From Roseomonas sp. HF4 (lineage in GTDB: Bacteria; Pseudomonadota; Alphaproteobacteria; Acetobacterales; Acetobacteraceae), in contig NZ_STGD01000014.1 in NCBI RefSeq assembly GCF_005222755.1, forward strand, positions 62,001-126,000: a stretch of 64,000 nt of DNA. Reading direction: 5' to 3'. Numbering within the stretch: position 1 is the stretch's first letter; each line of letters opens with the position of its first letter. The position numbers were made by a program, and so were the translations under genes. Below the pieces are notes generated by a model. The model saw only the letters and a list, made by a program, of their open reading frames with translations. It was not told the origin of the DNA and ran no database searches. Shown one piece after another: positions 44,689 to 53,859 of the stretch.

Positions 44689-46283
44689 TGAAGACACCTT
44701 CGCGCCGCGGCATGCTGTTGGGCGGCGCCGCCGCGGCGGCCGGCGGCATCCAGCTGGCCCAGGCGCAGCAGCGGCCGGCGGCGCCCGCGCAGGCCGCGCA
44801 GCAGGCCCCGCAGGGGCGTCCCAACATCCTCGTGATCTTCGGAGACGATGTCGGCTGGTCCAATATCTCGGCCTACAACATGGGCATAATGGGCTACCGC
44901 ACGCCCAACATCGACCGCATCGCGCGCGAAGGCGCGATGTTCACCGACGCCTATGCCGAGAATTCCTGCACCGCCGGCCGCTCCGCCTTCATCACCGGGC
45001 AGAGCCCGATCCGCACCGGCCTGTCCAAGGTCGGCCTGCCGGGCGCCGCCGAGGGCATGCGGGCGGAGGATCCGACCATTGCCGGCCTGCTCAAGGCGAT
45101 GGGCTATGCGACGGGACAGTTCGGCAAGAACCACCTCGGCGACCGCGACGAGCACCTGCCGACGATGCACGGCTTCGACGAGTTCTTCGGCTCGCTCTAT
45201 CACCTGAACGCCGAGGACGAGCCGGAGAACCCGGACTATCCGCGCAACCCGGAATTCCGCCGGCAGTACGGCCCGCGCGGCGTCCTCAAGACCTGGGCGA
45301 ACCCCGACGGCACGCAGCGGATCGAGAACACCGGCCCGCTGACCATGCGCCGCATGGAGACGGTGGACGAGGAATTCCTCGCCGCGTCGCTCGACTTCAT
45401 CGAGCGCCAGCACCGCGCGGGGAAGCCTTTCTTCACCTGGTTCAACTCGACGCGCATGCACATCTGGACGCGCCTCAAGGCCGAGAGCCGGGGGCGCACC
45501 GGGCTCGGCGTCTATGCCGACGGCATGGTGGAGCATGACGGGCATGTCGGGCAGCTGCTGAAGAAGCTCGACGACCTCGGCATCACGCAGAACACCATCG
45601 TGATCTACTCGACCGATAACGGCGCCGAGGTGATGTCCTGGCCCGATGGCGGCTGCACGCCCTTCCGCGGCGAGAAGGCGACCGCCTGGGAAGGCGGCTT
45701 CCGCGTGCCCGCCGCCGTGCGCTGGCCAGGCCGCATCGAGCCCGGACGGGTCATCAACGACATATTCTCCCACCAGGACTGGCTGCCGACGCTGCTCGCC
45801 GCCGCGGGGGACGCGGACATCAAGCAGAAGCTGCTCGCCGGCCACCGGGCCGGCAGCAGGACCTACAAGGTGCACCTGGACGGCTACAACCAGCTGCCCC
45901 TGCTGACCGGCAGCGGCCCCGCCGCGCGGCACGAGATGTTCTACTTCACCGATGACGGGGACCTCGCCGCGCTGCGGTACGACAACTGGAAGGTCCATTT
46001 CATGATCCAGGAGAACCATGGCCTGCACGTCTGGGAGCGGAACTTCACGCCGTTGCGGCTGCCGATGCTGTTCAACCTGCGCTCCGACCCCTTCGAACGC
46101 GCGGACGAATCCTTCGACTACGGGCGCTGGCGGGTGGAGCGTGCCTTCGCCTTCGTGCCGGCGCAGGCCTTCGTCGGCCGCTTCCTCGCGACCTTCCAGG
46201 ACTACCCGCCGCGCCAGGCGCCCGGCAGCTTCAGCCTGGGCGATGCGATGGCACGGCTGAGGAGCAGCGCGTCGGGTCGCTGA
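44685..46283 (+). CDS. Cys-type sulfatase, Tat-exported
   Basis: 532-residue alkaline-phosphatase-superfamily sulfatase, which hydrolyses a sulfate ester. The N-terminus PSRRGMLLGGAAAAAGGIQLAQA is a Tat signal, so it acts in the periplasm. The metal site includes D54-D55 (FGDDVGW). The modification site is C95-T-A-G-R99, a Cys-type CxAxR, followed by SAFITG. It therefore needs formylglycine formation by the FGE encoded just upstream and co-translated. A HHLGD-like KNHLGDRDEHLP region and FGSLYHLNAEDE support the family. The substrate (aryl, choline or carbohydrate sulfate) cannot be decided from sequence. Confidence 0.9.
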   Translation: MMKTPSRRGMLLGGAAAAAGGIQLAQAQQRPAAPAQAAQQAPQGRPNILVIFGDDVGWSNISAYNMGIMGYRTPNIDRIAREGAMFTDAYAENSCTAGRSAFITGQSPIRTGLSKVGLPGAAEGMRAEDPTIAGLLKAMGYATGQFGKNHLGDRDEHLPTMHGFDEFFGSLYHLNAEDEPENPDYPRNPEFRRQYGPRGVLKTWANPDGTQRIENTGPLTMRRMETVDEEFLAASLDFIERQHRAGKPFFTWFNSTRMHIWTRLKAESRGRTGLGVYADGMVEHDGHVGQLLKKLDDLGITQNTIVIYSTDNGAEVMSWPDGGCTPFRGEKATAWEGGFRVPAAVRWPGRIEPGRVINDIFSHQDWLPTLLAAAGDADIKQKLLAGHRAGSRTYKVHLDGYNQLPLLTGSGPAARHEMFYFTDDGDLAALRYDNWKVHFMIQENHGLHVWERNFTPLRLPMLFNLRSDPFERADESFDYGRWRVERAFAFVPAQAFVGRFLATFQDYPPRQAPGSFSLGDAMARLRSSASGR

Positions 46284-46386
46284 TCGCGGAGCGCCCGTCG
46301 CCGCGGCCTCCTCGGCGGCGGCGGGCAGTCTAGTCCGGCGGGCGTCCCCCGACGCCCGCCGGTGCCGTTTTTCGGTGGAGGCTGGA

Positions 46387-47400
46387 ATGGCACACGAGAC
46401 GATCACGCGCTTGGCCGCGCAGCGGCGCGCCTTGCCGGCGCTGGCGGCCGCACTGGCCGTCGCGCCTCGTATTGTCGCCGCGCAGGCCGCGGATCCTCTA
46501 CCGTCCTGGCGCGATACGCCGCGTCGGCGGGCACTGCTGGACTTCGTCGCGGCGGTCACCACCGAAGGCGGGCCGGACTACGTGCCACCGGCCGCGCGTA
46601 TCGCCGTCTTCGACAATGACGGCACGCTGTGGGTCGAGCAGCCAGTCTACACGCAACTGACCTTCATGCTGGATCGCATCCGTGCGATGGCGCCGCAGAA
46701 CCCGGGCTGGGCCGCCGATCCGCTGTTCCGCGCGGCGATCGCCGGCGACGTGCGCACGCTTGCTGCTGGCGGCGCGGAAGGCCTCCTGAAACTCGCCGGC
46801 GCCGCCCAGCCGGGCAATACGCCCGAGGAATTCCGGCGCATCGCCGCGGAATGGCAGGCCACCGCGCGCGATCCGAGATGGGGACAGCCCTACACACGGT
46901 TGGTCTACCAGCCGATGCTCGAGCTTCTCGCCTACCTGCGCGCAAAAGGCTTCGACACCTTCATCGTCTCGGGTGGTGGCGTCGAGTTCGTCCGGGCCTT
47001 CTCTCAGGACGTGTACGGCATTCCGATGCACCAGGTGGTCGGCTCGACCTTCGCGCTGACGCCGGGCGAGGCCGATGGTCGCATCACCCTGACACGCGAA
47101 CCGCGCGTGGATTTCATCGACGACGGCCCGGGCAAGCCTGTCGGCATCGCACGGCACATCGGCCAGCGGCCTGTCGCGGCCTTCGGCAATTCCGACGGCG
47201 ACTGGCACATGCTGCGCTACACGACGGAAGGGCCTGGGCGGCGGCTCGGCATGATCGTCCGCCACGACGACGCCGAGCGGGAATACGCCTATGACCGTGA
47301 GAGCCATGTCGGGCGGCTCTCGCGCGCGCTGGACGAGGCGCCGCAGCGCCGCTGGCAGGTCGTCTCGATGCGTGGGGACTGGGCGCGGATCTTCCCGTAG
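46387..47400 (+). CDS. Secreted HAD superfamily phosphatase
   Basis: 337 residues. An N-terminal signal (about residues 15-35, ALAAALAVAPRIVAAQA) predicts export. The HAD nucleophile motif is VFDNDGTLW, with D76 and D78. VSGGGVEFV and a DDG-containing stretch (FIDDGPGKPVG, GNSDGDWHM) supply motifs II to IV. The cap resembles the phosphoserine phosphatase-like HAD group with an extra N-terminal part. It follows the sulfatase with a 103-nt gap, so a periplasmic sulfate and phosphate-releasing pair is possible (inference). ATG 46387 lies after GGTGGAGGCTGGA; a GTG at 46375 is an alternative. Confidence 0.82.
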   Translation: MAHETITRLAAQRRALPALAAALAVAPRIVAAQAADPLPSWRDTPRRRALLDFVAAVTTEGGPDYVPPAARIAVFDNDGTLWVEQPVYTQLTFMLDRIRAMAPQNPGWAADPLFRAAIAGDVRTLAAGGAEGLLKLAGAAQPGNTPEEFRRIAAEWQATARDPRWGQPYTRLVYQPMLELLAYLRAKGFDTFIVSGGGVEFVRAFSQDVYGIPMHQVVGSTFALTPGEADGRITLTREPRVDFIDDGPGKPVGIARHIGQRPVAAFGNSDGDWHMLRYTTEGPGRRLGMIVRHDDAEREYAYDRESHVGRLSRALDEAPQRRWQVVSMRGDWARIFP

Positions 47401-47429
47401 CGGCCCGTCGGGGGGAAGGAGGGACGCGG

Positions 47430-47990
47430 ATGAAGGAACTGAGGCGCGCGCTGTTCGACGGCGCGATGGTGGTGCTGCCGGTCGGCGCGATCGCGCTGCT
47501 CGTCCTCGGCATCCTGCGCCGGCTCCAGGATGCGGCGGATCCGCTGGCGGGGACCTATGTGCACCCGCTGATGGTCGCGGTCGCGATGATGGTGCTGCTC
47601 TGCCTCCTGGTCGGGGTATTGGTGCGGTCCGCGGCCGGTCGGCGGGCACGCAGCATCCTCGAGGGCGTGCTGTTCGAGAAGATCCCGGGCTATCGGCTGG
47701 TTAAGGCCTTCGCCGCGGACGGCCCGCTCGGGGAGGCCGCCGGCCGGTCCCTGCGCCCGGCGCTCGCGGCCTTCGACGATGCGCACTGCCCGGCTCTCGT
47801 GATGGACGAGTTGGCGGACGGGCGGCTGCTCGTGTTCATCCCCGGCTCGCCCGCGCCGATGTCGGGCGCGATCCATGTCTTCGCGGCGGAGCGCATCACC
47901 TTCCTCGATGTCCCGCTGCTTCCCTTCCTGAAGGCCATCTCGTCCTGGGGGCTGGGACTGCGAGAAATCCTGGAGGCTCAGCCGCGCTGA
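47430..47990 (+). CDS. DUF502 family membrane protein
   Basis: 186 residues with two N-terminal membrane helices (about 12-32 and 46-68), then a cytosolic or periplasmic domain. VLLCLLVGVLVRSAAGRR and KIPGYRLVKAF fit the DUF502 family pattern (transmembrane pair followed by PG-Y motif). The function is not established. ATG 47430 follows GAAGGAGGGACG. It is 29 nt after the HAD gene and may be co-transcribed with it. Confidence 0.82.
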   Translation: MKELRRALFDGAMVVLPVGAIALLVLGILRRLQDAADPLAGTYVHPLMVAVAMMVLLCLLVGVLVRSAAGRRARSILEGVLFEKIPGYRLVKAFAADGPLGEAAGRSLRPALAAFDDAHCPALVMDELADGRLLVFIPGSPAPMSGAIHVFAAERITFLDVPLLPFLKAISSWGLGLREILEAQPR

Positions 47991-48014
47991 GAGCGGCCGG
48001 AAGCAACGCGCGGG

Positions 48015-48431
48015 TCAGGCGAAGCGCGCCAGCACCACGGCGGCGGTTACCATCTGCGCCACGTTCACCCGCACCGAGAGCCGGTGCGCCCGGTCGAACG
48101 CGGCCTTGGCCGCGGCATCACCGGCCTGCGCCGCGTCCGACAGCGCGTTGATGCGGGGCATCAGGGACTGCCGGAGCCAGAACGTCGTGCCCGCCACGGC
48201 GCCCAGGGCGAGTGCGTCCAGCGGCCGCAGCGGCAGCAGCGCGAAGGTCCCGGCGGCCGAGGTGCCGAGCACCCAGAGGTAGTAGACGGGGAAGACGCCC
48301 CGGATGAAGCGGCTGGCCCATTCCGGCGGCAGGCGCGTGAAGACCACCGGCGCAATGCAGGCCGCAAAGAACGCTATGCCCCCGAACAGCATGGCAGTGC
48401 AGAGAAGGGCGATCGCGGACAGGACAGTCAT
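48015..48431 (-). CDS. DUF4149 family membrane protein
   Basis: 138 residues with about four helices and the DUF4149 features FFAACIAPVVFTRLPPEWASRFIRGVFPVYY and the C-terminal RAHRLSVRVNVAQMVTA. The function is unknown. ATG 48431 is chosen because the longer frame upstream has no membrane character. It is divergent from dctP. Confidence 0.8.
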   Translation of the reverse strand: MTVLSAIALLCTAMLFGGIAFFAACIAPVVFTRLPPEWASRFIRGVFPVYYLWVLGTSAAGTFALLPLRPLDALALGAVAGTTFWLRQSLMPRINALSDAAQAGDAAAKAAFDRAHRLSVRVNVAQMVTAAVVLARFA

Positions 48432-48571
48432 GCGGCGGAGGTGGCGCCCATCCCGCCACCCCGCAAGGCTTCTTGCCGCGACCCGGGATGCGGTGCAGGA
48501 ATGTTGCAACGCGGCGGCCCGCCGGATGACGGGCGCCCTGGGGGGCAGCGCGCAATCGGGAGATGTGGGAC

Positions 48572-49660
48572 ATGAATCGTCGTGGGATTCTTGCGGCCGG
48601 CGGTGTGGCCGCGGCCTCGGCCGGCCTCGCCGCGCCGGCGCTGTCGCAGGGGCGCGTGGAATGGCGGATGGTTACGCTCTGGCCGCGCAACCTCCCCGGG
48701 CCGGGCGTCGCCGCGCAGAAGGTCGCGGATCGCATCGGCGCGGTCACCGCGGGCCGCATCAGCGTCCGCCTTTTCGCCGCGGGGGAGGTCGTGCCCGCTC
48801 CCGGCGCCTTCGATGCCGTCGCCGCCGGCACGGCCGATCTCTACCACGGCGTGCCGTCCTTCTGGATCGCCAAGTCGCCGGCGATCGGCTTCTTCGGCTC
48901 CTTTCCCTACGGCATGACCGTCTATGAGCGGCAGGCGTGGATGATGCACGGCGGCGGCCAGGCCCTCTATGACGAGGCCTATGCCCGCTTCGGCGTGAAG
49001 CCCTTCAACACCGGCGACAGCGGCCCGCAATGGTTCGGCTGGTTCCGCCGCGAGATCAACTCCGTCGAGGATTTCCGTGGCCTGCGCTTCCGAACCGCGG
49101 GTCTGGGCGGGGAGATGTTCCGCCGTGCCGGTGCCTCGGTCGTCACGCTTCCCGCCGGGCAGATCTTCGCCGCGCTGCAATCGGGCACGATCGATGCGGC
49201 CGAGTTCCTGGGCCCCTTCAGCGACGCCCCGCTCGGCCTGCACCAGGTGACGAAGAACTACTACTGGCCGGGCGTTCAGGAGCCGTCCAGCGCCGAGGAG
49301 ATCGGCATCAACATGGCACGCTGGAACGCGCTGCCCGACGACCTCAAGGCCGCGGTCCGCTTCGCCTGCCAGAGCGTGGCGGAGGAGATCACGACCGAAT
49401 ACGACGCGAACCACCCGCGCGCGCTGGCCGAGCTTGTCTCCCGCCACGGCGTCACGCCCAAGGAGGTGCCGCGCGACGTGCTGATCGCGCTCGGCAATTC
49501 GGCCGGCGAGATCCTGGCCGAGTTCCGCGCCCACCAGGACCCGATGGTCAAGCGCGTGGCGGATTCCTATGCCGAGTTCCGCAACCGCAGCCAGGCCTAC
49601 ATGCTGCAATCCTACGGCGCGAACTTCGCGGCACGCGCGCTGCCGATCCGCTGGGGTTGA
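48572..49660 (+). CDS. dctP: TRAP transporter substrate-binding protein DctP
   Basis: 362-residue periplasmic receptor of a TRAP system, which imports an organic acid with the Na+ or H+ gradient. The signal peptide MNRRGILAAGGVAAASAGLAAPALSQG (Tat-like NRRG) precedes VEWRMVTLWPRNLPGPG and ISVRLFAAGEVVPAPGAFDAVAAGT. LRFRTAG carries the conserved ligand Arg. I choose ATG 48572, 14 nt after CGGGAG; an earlier ATG at 48563 adds three residues. It is coupled to dctQ by a TTGA overlap. The ligand is unknown. Confidence 0.9.
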   Translation: MNRRGILAAGGVAAASAGLAAPALSQGRVEWRMVTLWPRNLPGPGVAAQKVADRIGAVTAGRISVRLFAAGEVVPAPGAFDAVAAGTADLYHGVPSFWIAKSPAIGFFGSFPYGMTVYERQAWMMHGGGQALYDEAYARFGVKPFNTGDSGPQWFGWFRREINSVEDFRGLRFRTAGLGGEMFRRAGASVVTLPAGQIFAALQSGTIDAAEFLGPFSDAPLGLHQVTKNYYWPGVQEPSSAEEIGINMARWNALPDDLKAAVRFACQSVAEEITTEYDANHPRALAELVSRHGVTPKEVPRDVLIALGNSAGEILAEFRAHQDPMVKRVADSYAEFRNRSQAYMLQSYGANFAARALPIRWG

Positions 49661-50211
49661 CGCTGCGCGCCTTGCTCCGCATCGCCGATGCGCATGACAC
49701 CGCGAGCCGCCTGCTCGCGCGCGGCGTCATGTGGCTCGCGCTCGCCACCGTTCTCGTGCAGTTCGTCGTGGTGGTGCTGCGCTACGCCTTCGCGTCGTCC
49801 TTCGTCATGATGCAGGAAAGCGTGACCTACCTGCACGCCACGCTCTTCATGCTGGCGATCGGCTACACCTTCCTCGTGGACCAGCATGTCCGGGTGGACG
49901 TGCTTTATGCCGGCTGGTCGCCGCGCCGCCGCGCGCTAGTGGACCTGGTCGCCATCCTGGTGGCGGTGCTGCCCTTCTGCGCGCTGGTGCTCTGGGCGTC
50001 CTGGGGCTTCGCGGCGCGCGCGTGGACCGAGGGGGAGGGACCCATGGCCTATGGCGGCCTGCCCCTCGTGCCGGCGCTCAAGTCGCTGATCCCGCTCATG
50101 GCCATGCTGCTTGCGATGCAGGCCGTCTCCACCGGCATCCGCTGCCTCGCTGTCCTGGCGGGCGCGGCCACGACGCATCTCCCGCACCGGGCGCACCAGG
50201 GCGGCGCATGA
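49657..50211 (+). CDS. dctQ: TRAP transporter small permease DctQ
   Basis: 184 residues with about four helices. WLALATVLVQFVVVVLRYAF, ESVTYLHATLFMLAIGYTFLVDQHVRVDVLY and the EGEGPMAYGG region are DctQ features. The start is unusual: no ATG or GTG precedes the first helix in frame, so TTG 49657, which overlaps the dctP stop as TTGA, is the best choice. Its stop overlaps dctM by 4 nt (ATGA). The three genes form one TRAP operon. Confidence 0.84.
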   Translation: MTLRALLRIADAHDTASRLLARGVMWLALATVLVQFVVVVLRYAFASSFVMMQESVTYLHATLFMLAIGYTFLVDQHVRVDVLYAGWSPRRRALVDLVAILVAVLPFCALVLWASWGFAARAWTEGEGPMAYGGLPLVPALKSLIPLMAMLLAMQAVSTGIRCLAVLAGAATTHLPHRAHQGGA

Positions 50212-51776
50212 GCACATCCTCGATCGGGCAGGTGCTCGACCTGCTCATGTTCGGCTCGCTCTGCGTGCTGATCCTCACCGGCGTGCCGGTCATCTTCCTG
50301 CTGACCGGCTGTGCCATCGTCTTCGGCGGGCTCGGCATCGCCTTCGGGGTGTTCGACACCTTCCTGCTGGCGGCGCTGGCGCAGCGCATCTTCGGGACCA
50401 TGACGACCGAGACGCTGGTCGCGATCCCCTTGTTCGTCTTCATGGGCATGATGCTGGAGCGCTCCCGCATCGCCGAGGACCTCCTCGAGGCCATGGGCCG
50501 GCTGTTCGGATCGGTGCGCGGCGGGCTCGCGATCAGCGTGTCGGTCGTCGGCGCGCTGCTGGCCGCATCGACCGGCATCGTCGGCGCGACGGTGGTCACG
50601 ATGGGGCTCATGGCGCTGCCCGCCATGCTCCGCCGCGGTTACGACAAGCGCTTCGCCTGCGGCACCATCTGCGCGGCCGGCACGCTCGGGCAGATCATCC
50701 CGCCCTCCACCGTCATGGTCATCCTGGGCGAGGTGATCGCCGCCGCCTACCAGCAGGCGCAGCTCGCCCAGGGGAAGTTCTCGGTCGAGACCGTATCCGT
50801 CGGCCAGCTCTTTGCCGGGTCCATGATCCCGGGCCTCATGCTGGTCGGCTTCTACATCCTCTACCAGCTCGTCATCGCCTTCCTGCGGCCTGACCTGGCG
50901 CCCGCGATCCCGCGGGAGGAGGCGGGGCGAATCTCATCCCGCGAGCTGCTGAACGCGCTGGTGCCACCCATCGTGCTGATCGTCGCCGTGCTGGGGTCGA
51001 TCCTCGGCGGCGTCGCCACGCCCACGGAAGCGGCGGCAGTCGGGGCGGTCGGCGCGACGATGTTGGCCGGGCTGCGGCAGCCGGGCCGAGCCTGGCCTAT
51101 CCACCTGGCGGCGGCCTGCGCCGTCGGGCTGGTCGTGCTCGGCATGATGTTCGACCTCAGGCTCGGGCGGGCGGCGGCGCCGCTGACCGACCGCGTCGCG
51201 CTGGCCGGCGCCGGCGTGCTGGTCGCGGGGCTGACGGCGGGCGTGGTGGTCGCCCTGCTGCGGGCCTTCCGCGGCGGCGTGCTCCCCGCCGTCTCGCACG
51301 CAACCATGACGATCACGGCGATGATCTTTGCGACGCTGATCGGTGCGACGCTCTTCTCCCTCGTGTTCCGGGGCCTGGGCGGGGAGGAGACGGTGAAGGA
51401 GCTGCTTTCCGCCATCCCCGGCGGGCCGATGGGCGCGCTGCTGGCCGTCATGGCGCTGATGTTCGTGATGGGCTTCTTCCTCGACTTCGTCGAGATCACG
51501 ATCATCGTCGTGCCCGTGGTCGGGCCAGTGCTGCTCGGCATGGGGCTCGACCCGATCTGGCTCGCGGTGCTGATCGCGCTGAATCTGCAGACATCCTTCC
51601 TGACGCCGCCCTTCGGCTTCTCACTGTTCTACCTGGGCGGCGTCGCGCAGCGATGGGTCAATACGGCCGACATCTACCGCGGCGTCGTCCCCTTCGTGCT
51701 GCTGCAGCTGCTGGCGGTGGCGACCGTGATCGCCTTTCCCGGCCTCGCGACGTGGCTGCCGGGCGTGCTTTTCTAG
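50208..51776 (+). CDS. dctM: TRAP transporter large permease DctM
   Basis: 522 residues, against about 430 for classical DctM. The family features MMLERSRIAEDLLEAM, GLAISVSVVGALLAASTGIVGATVVTMG, and IIPPSTVMVILGE are present. The extra length is a segment of about 90 residues around ATMLAGLRQPGRAW to AVSHATMTI that adds about two helices, as in the longer DctM subgroup (known in the family). ATG 50208 is coupled to dctQ. The 3' end overlaps the convergent TauE-type gene by 4 nt. Confidence 0.92.
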   Translation: MSTSSIGQVLDLLMFGSLCVLILTGVPVIFLLTGCAIVFGGLGIAFGVFDTFLLAALAQRIFGTMTTETLVAIPLFVFMGMMLERSRIAEDLLEAMGRLFGSVRGGLAISVSVVGALLAASTGIVGATVVTMGLMALPAMLRRGYDKRFACGTICAAGTLGQIIPPSTVMVILGEVIAAAYQQAQLAQGKFSVETVSVGQLFAGSMIPGLMLVGFYILYQLVIAFLRPDLAPAIPREEAGRISSRELLNALVPPIVLIVAVLGSILGGVATPTEAAAVGAVGATMLAGLRQPGRAWPIHLAAACAVGLVVLGMMFDLRLGRAAAPLTDRVALAGAGVLVAGLTAGVVVALLRAFRGGVLPAVSHATMTITAMIFATLIGATLFSLVFRGLGGEETVKELLSAIPGGPMGALLAVMALMFVMGFFLDFVEITIIVVPVVGPVLLGMGLDPIWLAVLIALNLQTSFLTPPFGFSLFYLGGVAQRWVNTADIYRGVVPFVLLQLLAVATVIAFPGLATWLPGVLF

Positions 51777-52501
51777 GCGAGTCCTCGGACCGCGAGCCAG
51801 GCGCCGAGCAGGCCCAGCGCCACCTGCACCACGCGCCGGAAGGCGCCCTCGTCCAGCCGCTGTCGGAGCCGCCGGCCGAGCGCCATGCCGGCGAAGGCCG
51901 GCGCCAGCCCCGCCAGGGACGCGACGCCGAGTTCCGTCGGCAGCAGCCCGGCCCCTGCAAGCCCCGCTGCGAGCGCCGCGTTCACCAGCACGACGCCAAG
52001 CCCGAAGCCCTGGATGAACTGTTCGCGTGGCAGGCGGATCGCCTGCAGCCAGGGCGCCGCCGGCACCAGGAAGCTGCCGGTGAGTCCCGCGATGGCGCCG
52101 GAGACCGCGCCCATCGGGGGCGCCAGCCAGCGCTCGACGCGGCGGGACGGCGCCGGCAGCGTGGGTGCGGCCAGCGCCAGGGTGGAGGACGCCACCAGCA
52201 GCAACCCGAGCAGCCCCGAGAGCAGCGCCGTATCGGCCCGCGCCAGCAGGCCCGCCGCCACATAGGTCGCGGCCACCGCGCACAACAGGAAGGCACCGAT
52301 GCGTGGCGCGACGAGGCGCAGCGTCCCGCCGGCGAAGGCCTGCCAGATGTTCGTCGCGAGCGAGGGCAGCAGCATCAGCGCCATCGCTTCCGGCAGCGGG
52401 CGCAGCAGTGCGAGGAGCGCGATGCTCACCGTCGGCAGGCCGAAGCCCGCGACGCCCTTCACCACGCCCGCGATCAGGAAGATGAGGAGGATGTCGACCA
52501 T
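51773..52501 (-). CDS. TauE/SafE family sulfite exporter-like permease
   Basis: 242-residue polytopic inner-membrane protein with about 7-8 helices. IFLIAGVVKGVAGFGLPTVSIALLAL at the N-terminus is the diagnostic TauE motif, repeated in part at AGLTGSFLVPAAPWLQAI. Members export sulfite, sulfoacetate or other small anions; the substrate here is unknown. ATG 52501 overlaps the end of the preceding membrane-protein gene by 28 nt, so it is the last gene of the long minus-strand run. Confidence 0.85.
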   Translation of the reverse strand: MVDILLIFLIAGVVKGVAGFGLPTVSIALLALLRPLPEAMALMLLPSLATNIWQAFAGGTLRLVAPRIGAFLLCAVAATYVAAGLLARADTALLSGLLGLLLVASSTLALAAPTLPAPSRRVERWLAPPMGAVSGAIAGLTGSFLVPAAPWLQAIRLPREQFIQGFGLGVVLVNAALAAGLAGAGLLPTELGVASLAGLAPAFAGMALGRRLRQRLDEGAFRRVVQVALGLLGAWLAVRGLA

Positions 52502-53859
52502 GCCGCCATCCTGGCGCGAACCTGTTCCTCGACGGTCAGGCCTGCGCCGAAGCGTGGCAGCAGGCCGAGCACGGCGGCCAGCGGCAGCAGCCAGACGATC
52601 CGCGCCTGATAGCGGTCGACCGGCGCGGAGAGCGCCCCCGTCGCGAAGGCATTGACCGCGACCGCAACGACGATACCCGCGAGCAGCCCGTAGCGCACGC
52701 GGTCGCCGCGCCACAGCGCCAGCCCGATGGCCGCGGCCAGCAGCGGCAGCGCGGCCAGCAGCACGGGCAGGTGCGGCAGCAGGAAGGGCGCGGTGCGCGT
52801 CGGGAGTTCGCCGCGCATCTGCGCCGCGCCATCGAAGGCCGCGAGTTCGCGCGCGGGCATCACCGCGATGGCACGGCGTGCCGAGGCCGCGAGATGCGCA
52901 TTCCCAAGCGTGTCGCCCACCTCCACCATCGTGGCCTGGCGGAGCGTATTGCGCGCCATCGCCAGCGCCACCTCGGCCGGGCGTTCCCGGAGTGTCGTGG
53001 CGATGATGGCGGATGCCTCGGGCGCGAGGCGCATTGCGCCCATCTCGATGGAGCGGCCGTCCGGCGTGCGGTTCGGCGGCGCGGCGGCGTCCCAGAGGAA
53101 TTCGTCGCTGTCCATCGGCAGGCGCCCCGCATGGCCGCAGAGGTACCAGCGCGCGGACGGGCAATTGGCCCGGATGGTCGCCGCGGCCGGCCCATCCGCC
53201 TGCAGCCGTGCGAGCAGAAAGGCTGCCCCATGCGGCGAGAGCGACGGCGCGCCGAAGGCGAACGTATTGGCGCCGGCCAGCGACGCGACCGCCAGCGCCA
53301 CCGGCAGCGCCGCGCGCAGCGGCGCGACCAGCCCCCGCGTCGCGACGGCGACGAAGGCCACCAGCGCCAGCGAGGTCGGCAGGTGCGACAGGTGCGTCGC
53401 CACCGCGAAGGCGCCGAGCAGCACGAGCCACGCCGCCTCGCGCCCCGAAAGCCTGTCCCGCGCGAAGCCGAGCAGCAGCAGGCAGAGCGGCGCGACGGCG
53501 GCGAAGATGTCTGGCATCAGCGTGGCCGCGAACCATGGCGCGGCGGTCAGGGCCGCGAGCCCGACGCAAAGCAGGACGTGCGCGGCCACCGTCACGCCGC
53601 CGCGAGCCGCGCGCTGCGTCAGCCACAGGAGATGCGACAGCAGCAGTACCTGGCCTGCCAGTGCGGGCCAGAGCGACCACCCCCAGTGGAACAGGTGCAG
53701 GAAGGGGCCGTACGCGGCCGTCTTGTCCCAGGGCCATTCGGGGAACAACGTGTGGCCGAGGTAGGAGACGCTGTCGATGAAGACGAGCGGGTAGCCGTTC
53801 AGCGCGGCGGGCCAGGCCAGCAGCGCCGCGCCGAGCAAGATCGCCGCCAGCGCCGTCAC
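52474..53859 (-). CDS. Polytopic membrane protein, paralogue of the upstream gene
   Basis: 461 residues, about 10 or more helices, no family recognised. GYPLVFIDSVSYLGHTLFPEWPWDK, YGPFLHLFHW, LMPDIFA and LSPHGAAFLLARLQADGPA are shared almost in order with the neighbouring gene at 53856-55199. The WDK-YGPFLHLFHW and RWYL elements suggest a lumenal-facing loop such as seen in membrane glycosyltransferases of the GT-C fold, but I cannot assign one. GTG 53859 overlaps the previous stop as GTGA. The gene overlaps the TauE gene by 28 nt. Confidence 0.75.
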   Translation of the reverse strand: MTALAAILLGAALLAWPAALNGYPLVFIDSVSYLGHTLFPEWPWDKTAAYGPFLHLFHWGWSLWPALAGQVLLLSHLLWLTQRAARGGVTVAAHVLLCVGLAALTAAPWFAATLMPDIFAAVAPLCLLLLGFARDRLSGREAAWLVLLGAFAVATHLSHLPTSLALVAFVAVATRGLVAPLRAALPVALAVASLAGANTFAFGAPSLSPHGAAFLLARLQADGPAAATIRANCPSARWYLCGHAGRLPMDSDEFLWDAAAPPNRTPDGRSIEMGAMRLAPEASAIIATTLRERPAEVALAMARNTLRQATMVEVGDTLGNAHLAASARRAIAVMPARELAAFDGAAQMRGELPTRTAPFLLPHLPVLLAALPLLAAAIGLALWRGDRVRYGLLAGIVVAVAVNAFATGALSAPVDRYQARIVWLLPLAAVLGLLPRFGAGLTVEEQVRARMAAWSTSSSSS

